The notes under the pieces are model-generated. The model did not search any database, was not told the DNA's origin, and saw nothing but the letters and a program-made list of their open reading frames with translations. From Pseudomonas jessenii (lineage in GTDB: Bacteria; Pseudomonadota; Gammaproteobacteria; Pseudomonadales; Pseudomonadaceae): DNA of 64,000 nucleotides. The first letter of the stretch is position 1, and every line of letters begins with the position of its first letter. Positions 37,325-46,510 of this stretch are shown here, in pieces. The stretch spans positions 310,001 to 374,000 of the forward strand of contig NZ_NIWT01000003.1 in assembly GCF_002236115.1 (NCBI RefSeq). Direction: 5' to 3'. The position numbers and the translations under genes were made by a program.

Positions 37325-40219
37325 ATGCAAACCGACACAACTCGCGAGAACCCGCAGGGCACCTTGCCGCAGGCCGCTGATTCGAATTCGGATCTGTCCG
37401 CCACCGCGCCAGGCCAACTGCGTGTGATCAAGCGTAACGGCACTGTCGTTCCCTACACCGATGACAAAATCACCGTCGCCATCACCAAAGCGTTTCTCGC
37501 AGTTGAAGGCGGCACCGCCGCTGCCTCGTCGCGAATCCACGACACCGTTGCCCGCCTGACCGAACAGGTCACCGCGACCTTCAAGCGTCGCATGCCATCG
37601 GGCGGCACCATCCACATCGAAGAAATCCAGGACCAGGTCGAACTGGCCCTGATGCGTGCCGGCGAGCAGAAAGTCGCCCGCGACTACGTAATCTACCGTG
37701 ACGGTCGTTCGAAAGAACGCGCTGCCCACGCCCCGGCCGAGGAAGCGGTCAACGCTCACCCGTCGATCCGCATCACCCGCGCCGACGGCAGCCTGGCGCC
37801 ACTGGACATGGGTCGCCTGAACACCATCGTCACCGAAGCGTGCGAAGGCCTGGAAGAAGTCGACGGCGACCTGATCCAGCGCGAAACCCTGAAGAACCTG
37901 TACGACGGCGTGGCCCTGACCGACGTCAACACCGCCCTGGTAATGACTGCCCGCACCCTGGTTGAACGCGAGCCGAACTACTCGTTCGTGACCGCGCGCC
38001 TGCTGATGGACACCCTGCGTGCCGAAGGCCTGGGCTTCCTCGGTGTAGCCGAGAGCGCCACTCACCACGAGATGGTCGACCTGTACGCCAAGGCGCTGCC
38101 GGCCTACATCGCCAAAGGTATCGAATACGAGCTGCTGAACCCTGAGCTGGCCAATTTCGACCTGGAAAAACTCGGCAAGGCGATCAACCACGAGCGCGAC
38201 CAGCAGTTCACCTACCTGGGCCTGCAAACCCTGTACGACCGTTACTTCATCCACAAGGACGGTATCCGTTTCGAACTGCCGCAGGTGTTCTTCATGCGCG
38301 TGGCCATGGGCCTGGCGATCGAAGAGAAAGACCGCGAAGCCCGTGCCATCGAGTTCTACAACCTGTTGTCGTCCTTCGACTACATGTCGTCGACCCCGAC
38401 CCTGTTCAACGCCGGCACCCTGCGTCCACAGCTGTCGAGCTGCTACCTGACCACCGTGCCGGATGACCTGTCGGGCATCTACCACGCGATCCACGACAAC
38501 GCCATGCTGTCCAAGTTCGCCGGCGGCCTGGGCAACGACTGGACGCCAGTCCGTGCACTGGGTTCGTACATCAAGGGCACCAACGGCAAGTCCCAGGGCG
38601 TTGTACCGTTCCTCAAAGTAGTGAACGACACCGCCGTCGCCGTTAACCAGGGTGGCAAGCGCAAAGGCGCTGTCTGTGCCTACCTGGAAACCTGGCACAT
38701 GGACATCGAAGAGTTCATCGAACTGCGCAAGAACACCGGTGATGATCGTCGTCGTACCCACGACATGAACACCGCCAACTGGATCCCTGACCTGTTCATG
38801 AAGCGTGTCTTCGATGACGGCAAGTGGACCCTGTTCTCGCCATCCGAAGTGCCGGATCTGCACGACCTGACCGGCAAGGCCTTCGAAGAGCGTTACGAGT
38901 ACTACGAAGCCCTGACCGAGTACCCGGGCAAGGTCAAGCTGTTCAAGACCATCCAGGCCAAAGACCTGTGGCGCAAGATGCTGTCCATGCTGTTCGAAAC
39001 CGGCCACCCATGGCTGACCTTCAAAGACCCGTGCAACCTGCGCAGCCCGCAGCAGCACGTGGGCGTGGTCCACAGCTCGAACCTGTGCACCGAGATCACC
39101 TTGAACACCAACAAGGACGAGATCGCCGTTTGCAACCTGGGCTCGATCAACCTGCCGAACCACATCGTCGACGGCAAGCTGGACACCGCCAAGCTGGAAC
39201 GCACCGTGAACACTGCCGTGCGCATGCTAGATAACGTTATCGACATCAACTACTACTCGGTGCCGCAAGCGAAGAACTCCAACTTCAAGCACCGTCCGGT
39301 CGGCCTGGGCATCATGGGCTTCCAGGATGCGCTGTACCTGCAGCACATTCCTTACGGTTCCGACGCTGCCGTCGAGTTCGCCGACAAGTCGATGGAAGCG
39401 GTCAGCTACTACGCGATCCAGGCTTCCTGCGACCTGGCTGATGAGCGTGGCGCCTACGAGACCTTCCAGGGGTCGCTGTGGTCCAAAGGCATCCTGCCGC
39501 TGGATTCGCAACAAATCCTGATCGAAGCCCGTGGCCAGAAGTACATCGATGTCGACCTGAAGGAATCCCTGGACTGGGCACCGGTTCGCGCCCGTGTGCA
39601 GAAAGGTATCCGTAACTCCAACATCATGGCCATCGCACCGACCGCAACCATCGCCAACATTACTGGCGTATCGCAGTCGATCGAGCCGACCTACCAGAAC
39701 CTGTATGTGAAATCGAACCTGTCGGGCGAATTCACCGTGATCAACCCGTACCTGGTTCGCGACCTGAAGGCTCGCGGTCTGTGGGACTCGGTCATGATCA
39801 ACGACCTGAAGTACTACGACGGTTCGGTGCAGCAGATCGAGCGCATCCCGCAAGAACTCAAAGAGCTCTACGCGACTGCCTTCGAAGTGGACACCAAGTG
39901 GATCGTTGACGCCGCCAGCCGTCGTCAGAAGTGGATCGACCAGGCTCAGTCGCTGAACCTGTACATCGCTGGCGCTTCGGGCAAGAAACTGGACGTGACC
40001 TACCGCATGGCCTGGTACCGTGGCCTGAAAACCACTTACTACCTCCGTGCCCTGGCTGCGACCAGCACCGAGAAGTCGACCATCAACACCGGCAAGCTGA
40101 ACGCGGTTTCCAGCGGCGGCAACCACGGTGACGACTCGGTCCTGGCGGCGCCTGCAGGTCCCGCTCCAGTGCCAAAGGCTTGCGCCATCGACGAGCCGGA
40201 TTGCGAAGCTTGCCAATAA
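37325..40219 (+). CDS. nrdA: Class Ia ribonucleotide reductase, large subunit
   Basis: 964 residues from the ATG giving MQTDTTRENPQG. Reduces ribonucleoside diphosphates to deoxy forms. Two ATP-cone domains in series (about 34-134, VIKRNGTVVPYTDDKI..., and about 150-240, ITRADGSLAPLDMGRL...), as in P. aeruginosa NrdA, then the ten-stranded barrel with active-site Cys in QLSSCYLT and NLCTEITLN, and a C-terminal CEACQ redox tail. The nrdB partner gene is not downstream here, although it usually adjoins nrdA. Confidence 0.97.
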   Translation: MQTDTTRENPQGTLPQAADSNSDLSATAPGQLRVIKRNGTVVPYTDDKITVAITKAFLAVEGGTAAASSRIHDTVARLTEQVTATFKRRMPSGGTIHIEEIQDQVELALMRAGEQKVARDYVIYRDGRSKERAAHAPAEEAVNAHPSIRITRADGSLAPLDMGRLNTIVTEACEGLEEVDGDLIQRETLKNLYDGVALTDVNTALVMTARTLVEREPNYSFVTARLLMDTLRAEGLGFLGVAESATHHEMVDLYAKALPAYIAKGIEYELLNPELANFDLEKLGKAINHERDQQFTYLGLQTLYDRYFIHKDGIRFELPQVFFMRVAMGLAIEEKDREARAIEFYNLLSSFDYMSSTPTLFNAGTLRPQLSSCYLTTVPDDLSGIYHAIHDNAMLSKFAGGLGNDWTPVRALGSYIKGTNGKSQGVVPFLKVVNDTAVAVNQGGKRKGAVCAYLETWHMDIEEFIELRKNTGDDRRRTHDMNTANWIPDLFMKRVFDDGKWTLFSPSEVPDLHDLTGKAFEERYEYYEALTEYPGKVKLFKTIQAKDLWRKMLSMLFETGHPWLTFKDPCNLRSPQQHVGVVHSSNLCTEITLNTNKDEIAVCNLGSINLPNHIVDGKLDTAKLERTVNTAVRMLDNVIDINYYSVPQAKNSNFKHRPVGLGIMGFQDALYLQHIPYGSDAAVEFADKSMEAVSYYAIQASCDLADERGAYETFQGSLWSKGILPLDSQQILIEARGQKYIDVDLKESLDWAPVRARVQKGIRNSNIMAIAPTATIANITGVSQSIEPTYQNLYVKSNLSGEFTVINPYLVRDLKARGLWDSVMINDLKYYDGSVQQIERIPQELKELYATAFEVDTKWIVDAASRRQKWIDQAQSLNLYIAGASGKKLDVTYRMAWYRGLKTTYYLRALAATSTEKSTINTGKLNAVSSGGNHGDDSVLAAPAGPAPVPKACAIDEPDCEACQ

Positions 40220-40227
40220 GCTGAGCC

Positions 40228-40292
40228 AGCAAGCACCCAAAGGTGCTTGCTCGAAACCCCCGATCAGCCTCTGGCGGGTCGGGGGTTTTCTT
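40228..40292 (+). terminator. Terminator region of nrdA
   Basis: Two hairpins in a row: AGCAAGCACC / GGTGCTTGCT with CAAA loop (40228-40251), then AAACCCCCGA / TCGGGGGTTT with a 15-base loop followed by T-rich sequence (40254-40292). Confidence 0.8.
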
Positions 40293-40323
40293 TTGCCTGT
40301 TCCTACAGGCTTTCGGCGAGCAC

Positions 40324-40348
40324 AAAAAAGCCCTTCTTGCGAAGGGCT
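40324..40348 (-). terminator. Terminator of the flgBCDE operon
   Basis: Hairpin AGCCCTTC / GAAGGGCT with TTGC loop; on the minus strand followed by six T, 30 bases after the flgE stop. Confidence 0.88.
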
Positions 40349-40377
40349 CCTTGTGCAGCATGTTCAGCCAACCGGCA

Positions 40378-41709
40378 TCAAGTCATCTGAATGATGGTCT
40401 GCATGATGGTGCTCTGGGTGGAAATGGTCTTGGCGTTCGCCTGGTAGTTGCTCTGCGCCTTGATCAGGTCGACCAGTTCGTTGGTCAGATTGACGTTGGA
40501 CTCTTCCAGGGAGTTGGAAACGATCGAACCCAGGGTGCCGGTCTCCGGCGCATCGTAGCCCGGGATACCCGACGCGTAGGTTTCTTTCCAGCTGGTGCCG
40601 CCTACCGGCTGCAGGCCTTGCTCGTTGGTGAAGCTGGCCAGGGAAATCTGACCGATCGGCTTGGTCTGGTTGTTGCTGAAGTTGGCCAGCAGCACACCGC
40701 TGCCATCGATGGTCAGGTTGGTGATCTGGCCGGTGGCGTAACCGTTCTGCGCCGGAATCGAACGCGCGGTGTCGGCATTGAACTGGGTAGTGTTGGCCAT
40801 GGCGATGGTCAACCCTGCTGGATCGGCTGCGGCACCGTTGGCTGTCCAGACGCCATTGGTGACACTGCCCGGGGTCCAGTTGGTGATTTTCAGGTCACTG
40901 CTGATCACCGAAGTCGGTGGCGTGGTTGGTGGCGTCACTGGCGTGCTGACCGAAGTCAGTTTGCCGGTGGAATCGAACGACATGGTCGAAGCAACCGGCG
41001 CGGTAACAGTAGGATCACTGCCATCCGGATTGCGGCCATCGATCAGTGTGTAGGTGTCCCACGTGTTCGCTCCAGTCTTGACCATGTATTGATCCATGGT
41101 GTGCTGGTTACCCTGTGTATCGTAGATCGGGGTACTGAACGACTTGGTAAAGGTCTCGGTCTTGGACGGGTTGAACTTGTTCGCCGCAACCGTCTGGTCG
41201 ATCACTGCCGACGTCGAGTTCAGGTTGATCGTCGACGACACGGTGCTGGTGGACTTCGGTGCCAGGTTGGACGTGTCGATCCGCAGGTCCGTCAGCACGC
41301 CATTGACGATCTTGCCGTTGGAGTCCACACCGTAACCTTGCAGGCGGGCAGTACCGTCGCTGTTGGTGACGTAGCCTTCCTTGTCGGTCTTGAACGTACC
41401 GGCACGGGTATAGGTCAGCGAGCCGTTGTTGCTCAGGACAAAGAAGCCGTTGCCCTGGATACCCATATCGAGCACGTTGCCGGTGTTGCTCACGTCACCC
41501 TGACCGAACTGCTGGGAAACGTTGGCCAGGCGCACGCCGTTGCCGACGGTCTTGCTGCCGGTGCCCAGGCGGGTCGCCGAGTACACGTCTTCGAATTCTG
41601 CACGGGACGATTTGAAACCGGTGGTCGCGACGTTGGCGATGTTGTTGCCGGTCACGTCCAGTTGTTTGTTGGCTGCATAGAGACCGCTAAGGCCGATATT
41701 AAAAGACAT
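40378..41709 (-). CDS. flgE: Flagellar hook protein
   Basis: 443 residues from the second of two adjacent ATGs (MSFNIGLSG, better spaced from AGGAG). Rod/hook-family N-terminus (GLYAANKQLDVTGNNIANVATTGFK) and C-terminus (NLTNELVDLIKAQSNYQANAKT) with a variable central domain rich in Thr and Ser. Polymerises into the hook. Last gene of flgBCDE here; flgF and the rod/ring genes are not downstream. Confidence 0.96.
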   Translation of the reverse strand: MSFNIGLSGLYAANKQLDVTGNNIANVATTGFKSSRAEFEDVYSATRLGTGSKTVGNGVRLANVSQQFGQGDVSNTGNVLDMGIQGNGFFVLSNNGSLTYTRAGTFKTDKEGYVTNSDGTARLQGYGVDSNGKIVNGVLTDLRIDTSNLAPKSTSTVSSTINLNSTSAVIDQTVAANKFNPSKTETFTKSFSTPIYDTQGNQHTMDQYMVKTGANTWDTYTLIDGRNPDGSDPTVTAPVASTMSFDSTGKLTSVSTPVTPPTTPPTSVISSDLKITNWTPGSVTNGVWTANGAAADPAGLTIAMANTTQFNADTARSIPAQNGYATGQITNLTIDGSGVLLANFSNNQTKPIGQISLASFTNEQGLQPVGGTSWKETYASGIPGYDAPETGTLGSIVSNSLEESNVNLTNELVDLIKAQSNYQANAKTISTQSTIMQTIIQMT

Positions 41710-41740
41710 CATCCACTCCTTTATGCCGTGTTAGTCGGCT

Positions 41741-42463
41741 CTACATACCAATGGTTTGTACTTTGGACAGAGCAACGCTGCCCAGCCCGGCCAGATTGAG
41801 CATCAACTCACCGCCGGTCTGGCTGATGGTCACGCTGTTGACGGTCGCGGGCAGGTTGGTGATCAACGCAACGGACTGACCATCGATCGTGGTCGTGGCG
41901 CCGAAGGTATAGGTGCCTGCAGGTACGGTCTCACCCGCATCGTTCTTGCCGTCCCAGATGAAGCTGGCGTTGCCGGCCTTCTGTGAACCGAGGTCGATGG
42001 TGCGCACTGTCTTGCCGGCTGCGTCGGTGATCTTCAGGGTGGCAGACGCCACCGAAGACGGAACGACCACCGTGCCGCTGAGGCTCTTGGTGGTATCGAC
42101 CACGGCCTTGTCGCCTGGAGCGATGACCGAACGCCCCACCAGCGACGACGCTTGCAAGGCCTGGGACGAGTTGTAGTTGCTGGCCAGGCCGGTCACCGTA
42201 TCGTTGAGCGTGGTGATGCCTTCCAGGCTACTGAATTGCGCCAGCTGGGCCACGAATTCGCCGTTGTCCTGGGGTTCCAGCGGGTTCTGGTTTTTCAACT
42301 GAGTAACCAGCAATTTCAGGAATGCATCCTTGCCCAGGGCCTTGTTGCCCGTGGCGCTGCCGGTTGCCGATGCGAGGCCGTCAGTCGTGGTGCTGGTCTT
42401 GATCGAGGAGTTGGCCAGGATATCGTTGAGGCTCAAACCACTGGTGGAATCGGTAACACTCAT
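41741..42463 (-). CDS. flgD: Hook assembly (capping) protein
   Basis: 240 residues. N-terminal LGKDAFLKLLVTQLKNQNPLEP (about 43-64), the FlgD export and capping signature, followed by EFVAQLAQFSSLEG, then a Tudor/Fn3-like C-terminal part (IWDGKNDAGETVPAGTYTF, the FlgD Ig-like motif). It caps the growing hook. 31 bases upstream of flgE, 15 downstream of flgC. Confidence 0.96.
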   Translation of the reverse strand: MSVTDSTSGLSLNDILANSSIKTSTTTDGLASATGSATGNKALGKDAFLKLLVTQLKNQNPLEPQDNGEFVAQLAQFSSLEGITTLNDTVTGLASNYNSSQALQASSLVGRSVIAPGDKAVVDTTKSLSGTVVVPSSVASATLKITDAAGKTVRTIDLGSQKAGNASFIWDGKNDAGETVPAGTYTFGATTTIDGQSVALITNLPATVNSVTISQTGGELMLNLAGLGSVALSKVQTIGM

Positions 42464-42478
42464 CTGAGTCGCCCCTTA

Positions 42479-42922
42479 TCACTGACCGAGGGTCAGGACC
42501 TTCTGCATCATGGTTTTGGCGGTGTTCATCATTTCGGCGTTGGTCTGGAACGAACGACTCGCGGAAATCATGTCGGCCATTTCCTCCACCACGTTGACGT
42601 TCGGGTAGTAGACGTAACCCTTGGCATCGGCCGCCGGATGGTTCGGCTCGTAGCGCGCGTCAAGATTGCTCTGGTCTTCGACCACACCCAGCACCTGAAC
42701 ACCCTGACCGGCGGCGTCCTGGCTCTGGAACAGCGAATCGCTGCCGCCGCTCTGCCCGCCCTGGAACATGGTGGCGAATACCGGGTGACGCGCACGGTAG
42801 GTCTGGTCGATGCTCGACGAGACCGTTTCGGCGTTGGCGATGTTCGAAGCGACGGTGTTCAAACGCGTGGTCTGCGCACTCATGCCGCTACCGGCAATGT
42901 TGAAAACACTGGATAGAGACAT
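42479..42922 (-). CDS. flgC: Flagellar proximal rod protein FlgC
   Basis: 147 residues. N-terminal rod signature MSLSSVFNIAGSGMSAQTTR...NTVASNIANAET and C-terminal NVVEEMADMISASRSFQTN. Part of the proximal rod. Separated from flgB by 3 bases. Confidence 0.96.
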   Translation of the reverse strand: MSLSSVFNIAGSGMSAQTTRLNTVASNIANAETVSSSIDQTYRARHPVFATMFQGGQSGGSDSLFQSQDAAGQGVQVLGVVEDQSNLDARYEPNHPAADAKGYVYYPNVNVVEEMADMISASRSFQTNAEMMNTAKTMMQKVLTLGQ

Positions 42923-42925
42923 GGC

Positions 42926-43333
42926 TTACTCTCCGCGCAGGGCTGACACCAGCCCTTTGAATTTGCTGTTGAGCAGGGTGAAGCTGGCCTGGAAGCCGAT
43001 CGCGTTTTCCGCGTAGTTCGACTGCTCCAACTGGGCGTCCACGGTGTTCTGGTCAATCGACGGTTGCATCGGCGTGCGATACAGCAACGACTCGTCGCCA
43101 TTGCCCAGGCCTTCAGCCTCGATATGACGGCTGTTGGTCATGTTCAAGGCGAAAGTGCCGCTTTTGGTTTTCTCGTTCTGCTCGGCGAGCACTTTCGAGA
43201 AGTCCAGGTCCCGAGCCTTGTAGTTCGGGGTATCGGCGTTGGCGATGTTGTTGGCCAGGACTTCGGCACGCTGGGCTCGGAAGCCCAGGGCTTGTTCGTG
43301 GATACCGAGCGCTTTATCGAAGCTGATGCTCAT
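42926..43333 (-). CDS. flgB: Flagellar proximal rod protein FlgB
   Basis: 135 residues with the rod motif LANNIANADTPNYKARDLDF (about 26-45). First gene of flgBCDE, with a sigma-54 promoter 46 bases upstream. Proximal rod subunit contacting the export gate and MS ring. Confidence 0.96.
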   Translation of the reverse strand: MSISFDKALGIHEQALGFRAQRAEVLANNIANADTPNYKARDLDFSKVLAEQNEKTKSGTFALNMTNSRHIEAEGLGNGDESLLYRTPMQPSIDQNTVDAQLEQSNYAENAIGFQASFTLLNSKFKGLVSALRGE

Positions 43334-43378
43334 GTCGGGAAACCTTCGGGTGACCTGATTTTTCGTAGAATCAACTTA

Positions 43379-43393
43379 GCAAGCCCCATGCCA
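43379..43393 (-). promoter_or_regulatory. Sigma-54 promoter of flgBCDE
   Basis: Minus strand TGGCAT-GGGGC-TTGC, one mismatch to TGGCAC-N5-TTGC. Predicted start near 43367, 34 bases before the flgB ATG. Fits the RpoN/FleQ-FleR control known for this operon in pseudomonads. Confidence 0.8.
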
Positions 43394-43524
43394 ATTCAAA
43401 AACCCCCGGAAACCGGGGCCTTGCAGGCCATGGCAACATGGCAATGCCAGAAAAGCGGCAACGGTTTTCCGCCGGATGCCGCTTTTCTGCCGCCTCCTCA
43501 CCCTTTTCAGAACACCGCCGCCCC

Positions 43525-43616
43525 TGTGGGAGCGAGCTTGCTCGCGATTGCGGTGTGTCAGGGAAAGTTGAACTCGACTGTCAGGACGCTATCGCGAGCA
43601 AGCTCGCTCCCACAGG
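43525..43616. repeat. REP pair (BIME)
   Basis: Inverted units TGTGGGAGCGAGCTTGCTCG and its complement, about 44 bases apart, between cheR and flgB. Confidence 0.9.
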
Positions 43617-43647
43617 GGCCAGCAGCGTTTGCAAGAAATCAGCACAC

Positions 43648-43680
43648 AAAAAACGGGAGCCTATAAGGACTCCCGTTTTC
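43648..43680 (-). terminator. Terminator of cheR
   Basis: Stem AAACGGGAG / CTCCCGTTT; the minus strand ends in six T. It lies 17 bases past the cheR stop. Confidence 0.85.
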
Positions 43681-43696
43681 GATGACGCCGGCAAAT

Positions 43697-44524
43697 TCAC
43701 TTCGCCTGGTAAATGATCCCCGGGCTGCACTGGACCATCTGGTAATGATCCGGCAAACCGTTCAACGCTTCGGAAGCACCGAGAAACAGGTAACCGCCTG
43801 GCTTCAATGTGCTGTGAATGCGCAGCAGGATGTCCTTCTTCACCTCGGCGGAGAAGTAGATCAACACATTGCGGCAAAACACGATGTCGAACTTGCCGAG
43901 GCTCGCGTAGCTGTCCAGCAGGTTGAAGGAACGGAATTCCACCCGGCTCTTGATCGGCGCCTTGATCGCCCAGCGCCCCGGCCCTTTCGGGTCGAAATAA
44001 CGCTGCAGGCGCTCAGGCGACAGGCCGCGGCCGATGGCCAGGCTGTCGTACTCGCCGGTCTTGCAGTTGTTCAGCATGGTACCGGACAGGTCGGTGGCAA
44101 CAATCTGTACGCCCATCCTCAACTGGCCCATGTTGACCCGCTCGAACTCGTCGATGGACATCGACAGCGAATACGGTTCCTGGCCCGACGAGCATGCTGC
44201 CGACCAGATGCGCAGGCGCTGACCGGGACTGGCCTTGATCGCTTCGGGCAGTACCTTGTTCTTCAAGACTTCAAACGGGTAGGTGTCACGAAACCACAGG
44301 GTTTCGTTAGTGGTCATGGCATCCACCACCTGCTCGCGCAAACCGCTGCGCGGCTGGGTCTGCATGCGCTGAACCAGTTCCCCCAAAGACTTGATGCCTT
44401 GCTGTTCCATCAGTTTGTTGAGACGGCTGGAGACCAGGTACTGCTTGTTTTCACCGAGCAAAATGCCACAGGCTTTTTCCAGAAATACCCGGAACTGTTC
44501 GAAATCCAAATTACCCGTAGACAA
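43697..44524 (-). CDS. cheR: Chemotaxis methyltransferase CheR
   Basis: 275 residues from a TTG start with GAGG 8 bases upstream; no ATG fits the family N-terminus (STGNLDFEQFRVFLEKACG). N-terminal helical domain binds chemoreceptors; the SAM-binding domain has SAACSSGQEPYSLSM, ATDLSGTMLNNCK and DIVFCRNVLIYF. It methylates chemoreceptor glutamates. 45 bases after cheV on the same strand. Confidence 0.95.
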   Translation of the reverse strand: MSTGNLDFEQFRVFLEKACGILLGENKQYLVSSRLNKLMEQQGIKSLGELVQRMQTQPRSGLREQVVDAMTTNETLWFRDTYPFEVLKNKVLPEAIKASPGQRLRIWSAACSSGQEPYSLSMSIDEFERVNMGQLRMGVQIVATDLSGTMLNNCKTGEYDSLAIGRGLSPERLQRYFDPKGPGRWAIKAPIKSRVEFRSFNLLDSYASLGKFDIVFCRNVLIYFSAEVKKDILLRIHSTLKPGGYLFLGASEALNGLPDHYQMVQCSPGIIYQAK

Positions 44525-44569
44525 TGATGCCGCCTCTTAAATCGTGTTGACTGCCAGGGGTGCGAACCC

Positions 44570-45502
44570 CTAGCTGATATCTGCTGCTTTGATCCGGTCG
44601 ACTACCCGGGATGCCAGGTCATCAGGACGGAACTTGGCCAGGAAGTCATCGGCACCGACCTTCTTGACCATCGCCTGATTGAAAACCCCCGACAACGAAG
44701 TATGCAGGATGATATGAAGCTTTTGCATGCGCGGGTCGTTGCGGATCTCCGCCGTCAGTGTGTACCCGTCCATCTCCGGCATCTCGATGTCGGAGATCAT
44801 CATCAGGAACTCTTCTTCCGGCTTCTTGCCCTCGTCCACCAGTTTGCGCAGGTAGTCCAGCGCTTGCCGACCGTCGTTCAACGCCACCACTTCCACGCCG
44901 ACCGTTTGCAGGCAGCGCGTGACCTGCTTGCGCGCCACCGACGAGTCGTCGACCGTCAGCACGCGCAACGAAAGCGCCTTGTGCTGGGTTTCGACATCCA
45001 CCACACCCACGGAAATCGCTTCCGGCGTCGGCGCCACTTCCGCCAGCACCTTCTCGACGTCGATGATTTCGACCAACTGATTGTCGACCCGCGTCACCGC
45101 CGTCAGGTAGTGATCGCGCCCGGTGCCCTTGGGCGGCGGATGGATCTCCTCCCAGTTCATGTTGACGATGCGTTCCACCGAGCGGACCAGGAAACCCTGG
45201 GTCTTGGTGTTGTACTCCGTGATGATCACGAAGGGGCTGTTCTTGTCTTTCAACGCGCCGGAACCAGTCGCCATCGCCAGATCAAGGATCGGAATGGTCG
45301 CCCCCCGGATGTTCGCCACGCCGCACACGACAGGACTGGATTTGGGCATCAGCGTCAGTTTGGGGCATTGCAGCACCTCCCGAACCTTGAACACGTTGAT
45401 CCCGTACAGTTGCTGGCCGTCGAGACGGAACAACAACAACTCAAGGCGATTCTGCCCCACCAGTTGCGTGCGCTGGTTTACCGAATCCATTACACCAGCC
45501 AT
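44570..45502 (-). CDS. cheV: Chemotaxis coupling protein CheV
   Basis: 310 residues. CheW-like domain (about 15-165: LLLFRLDGQQLYGINVFKVREVL) fused to a receiver (about 178-305) with Asp in LMMISDIEMPEMDGYT and a VDDSSVARK acidic site. Links chemoreceptors to CheA with phosphorylation-based adaptation. Divergent from flgA with only 82 bases between. Confidence 0.95.
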   Translation of the reverse strand: MAGVMDSVNQRTQLVGQNRLELLLFRLDGQQLYGINVFKVREVLQCPKLTLMPKSSPVVCGVANIRGATIPILDLAMATGSGALKDKNSPFVIITEYNTKTQGFLVRSVERIVNMNWEEIHPPPKGTGRDHYLTAVTRVDNQLVEIIDVEKVLAEVAPTPEAISVGVVDVETQHKALSLRVLTVDDSSVARKQVTRCLQTVGVEVVALNDGRQALDYLRKLVDEGKKPEEEFLMMISDIEMPEMDGYTLTAEIRNDPRMQKLHIILHTSLSGVFNQAMVKKVGADDFLAKFRPDDLASRVVDRIKAADIS

Positions 45503-45556
45503 GCCAGACTCCTACGCCAACGCCAAGTGTTGTTGCGACGCGCCTTCATCACTAAA

Positions 45557-45571
45557 CGGCACGGCGCTTGC
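45557..45571 (+). promoter_or_regulatory. Sigma-54 promoter of flgA
   Basis: CGGCAC-GGCGC-TTGC, one mismatch to TGGCAC-N5-TTGC, followed by a T run. The predicted start at about 45583 lies only 2 bases before the likely flgA ATG. Confidence 0.7.
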
Positions 45572-45584
45572 TTTTTTAATCGTT

Positions 45585-46343
45585 ATGAACACAAAACCGA
45601 CATTTTTTCGACGCCTGACCACACCGTACCGCAAATTGCTCGGCGTGCTGGCGGCTGTTTGCCTGTTCAACGCTGGCAGCCCTGCCCTTGCTGACGCGGT
45701 TACCTTGCCTGACATGCTTATCGGCGTCACTCAGGGCTTTCTTGAATTCACCGTAGAAGACTATCTGGCGACCAGTCAAACGGAGGGTCGCTACGAGATC
45801 CAGGTCAACCAGCTCGATCCGCGCATGCACATGCCCATGTGCGACAGGGAATTGACAGCAACACTCGAGAGTCCCAAGCCGCTGGGACGGGTTACGGTCA
45901 AGGTTCGCTGCGAGGGCGCTTCCCCCTGGACGGTGTTCATACCCGCTCAAGTCCGCCTGTTTCGCGATGTCGTGACCAGCGCCCGGCCACTGCGCCGTGC
46001 CGCCATTGTCGAGCCTGGGGATGTGGTCCTGCGCGAGCGCGATATCAGCCTCATCGGCCAGGGCTACCTGACCGCCCTCGATCAGGCGATCGGGCAGCGA
46101 CTGACCCGACCAATGGTCGCCGACCAGGTGATCACCCTGGTGCATATCGAACAGGCCGAAGTCATCCGCAAGGGTGATCAGGTGGTGATAACCGCCCGCA
46201 GCGGTACCCTCAGCGTGCGCATGCCGGGCGAAGCCCTGTCAAACGGCAGCCTGAGCGAGCAGATCCGGGTGAAAAACCTCAACTCCCAACGAGTCATCAA
46301 GGCGCAGGTCATGGCGCCGGGGCAGGTGGAAGTGTCCATGTAA
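45585..46343 (+). CDS. flgA: Flagellar P-ring assembly chaperone FlgA
   Basis: 252 residues from the ATG at 45585; signal peptide about 1-36 (FFRRLTTPYRKLLGVLAAVC...SPALA). SAF domain (RRAAIVEPGDVVLRERDI, about 145-205) and a C-terminal domain with IRVKNLNSQRVIKAQVM typical of FlgA. Periplasmic helper for P-ring assembly. There is no Shine-Dalgarno sequence, and the sigma-54 promoter would give a transcript with almost no leader; in-frame TTG or GTG codons near 45637-45648 are alternatives that would trim the charged N-region. Confidence 0.9.
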   Translation: MNTKPTFFRRLTTPYRKLLGVLAAVCLFNAGSPALADAVTLPDMLIGVTQGFLEFTVEDYLATSQTEGRYEIQVNQLDPRMHMPMCDRELTATLESPKPLGRVTVKVRCEGASPWTVFIPAQVRLFRDVVTSARPLRRAAIVEPGDVVLRERDISLIGQGYLTALDQAIGQRLTRPMVADQVITLVHIEQAEVIRKGDQVVITARSGTLSVRMPGEALSNGSLSEQIRVKNLNSQRVIKAQVMAPGQVEVSM

Positions 46344-46447
46344 TTCGCTCTGTTCATCAGAATGTGGCGCTTGCCGCGGCTGTTCCCTAGACTGTGCTCC
46401 ATGCAGGGCATGCGCTGACGCGCGCAAGGTTCATTGATAAATGAGCC

Positions 46448-46474
46448 TAAAGTTTTCCAGGGAATGGCCGAAAC
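46448..46474 (+). promoter_or_regulatory. Sigma-28 (FliA) promoter of flgM
   Basis: TAAA (46448-46451), 15-base spacer, GCCGAAAC (46467-46474), against consensus TAAA-N15-GCCGATAA. Predicted start about 30 bases before the flgM ATG. Confidence 0.8.
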
Positions 46475-46510
46475 CATGGCAAGCGTCCAAATTCCCAGAG
46501 GTTTTTTATC

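Noticed and set aside
37211..39163. 650-codon minus-strand frame under nrdA
   Set aside because: Antisense shadow of a highly expressed gene with strong codon bias; no domains.
40243..41799. 518-codon plus-strand frame opposite flgE
   Set aside because: Shadow of flgE; contains the flgE terminator and no recognisable domain.
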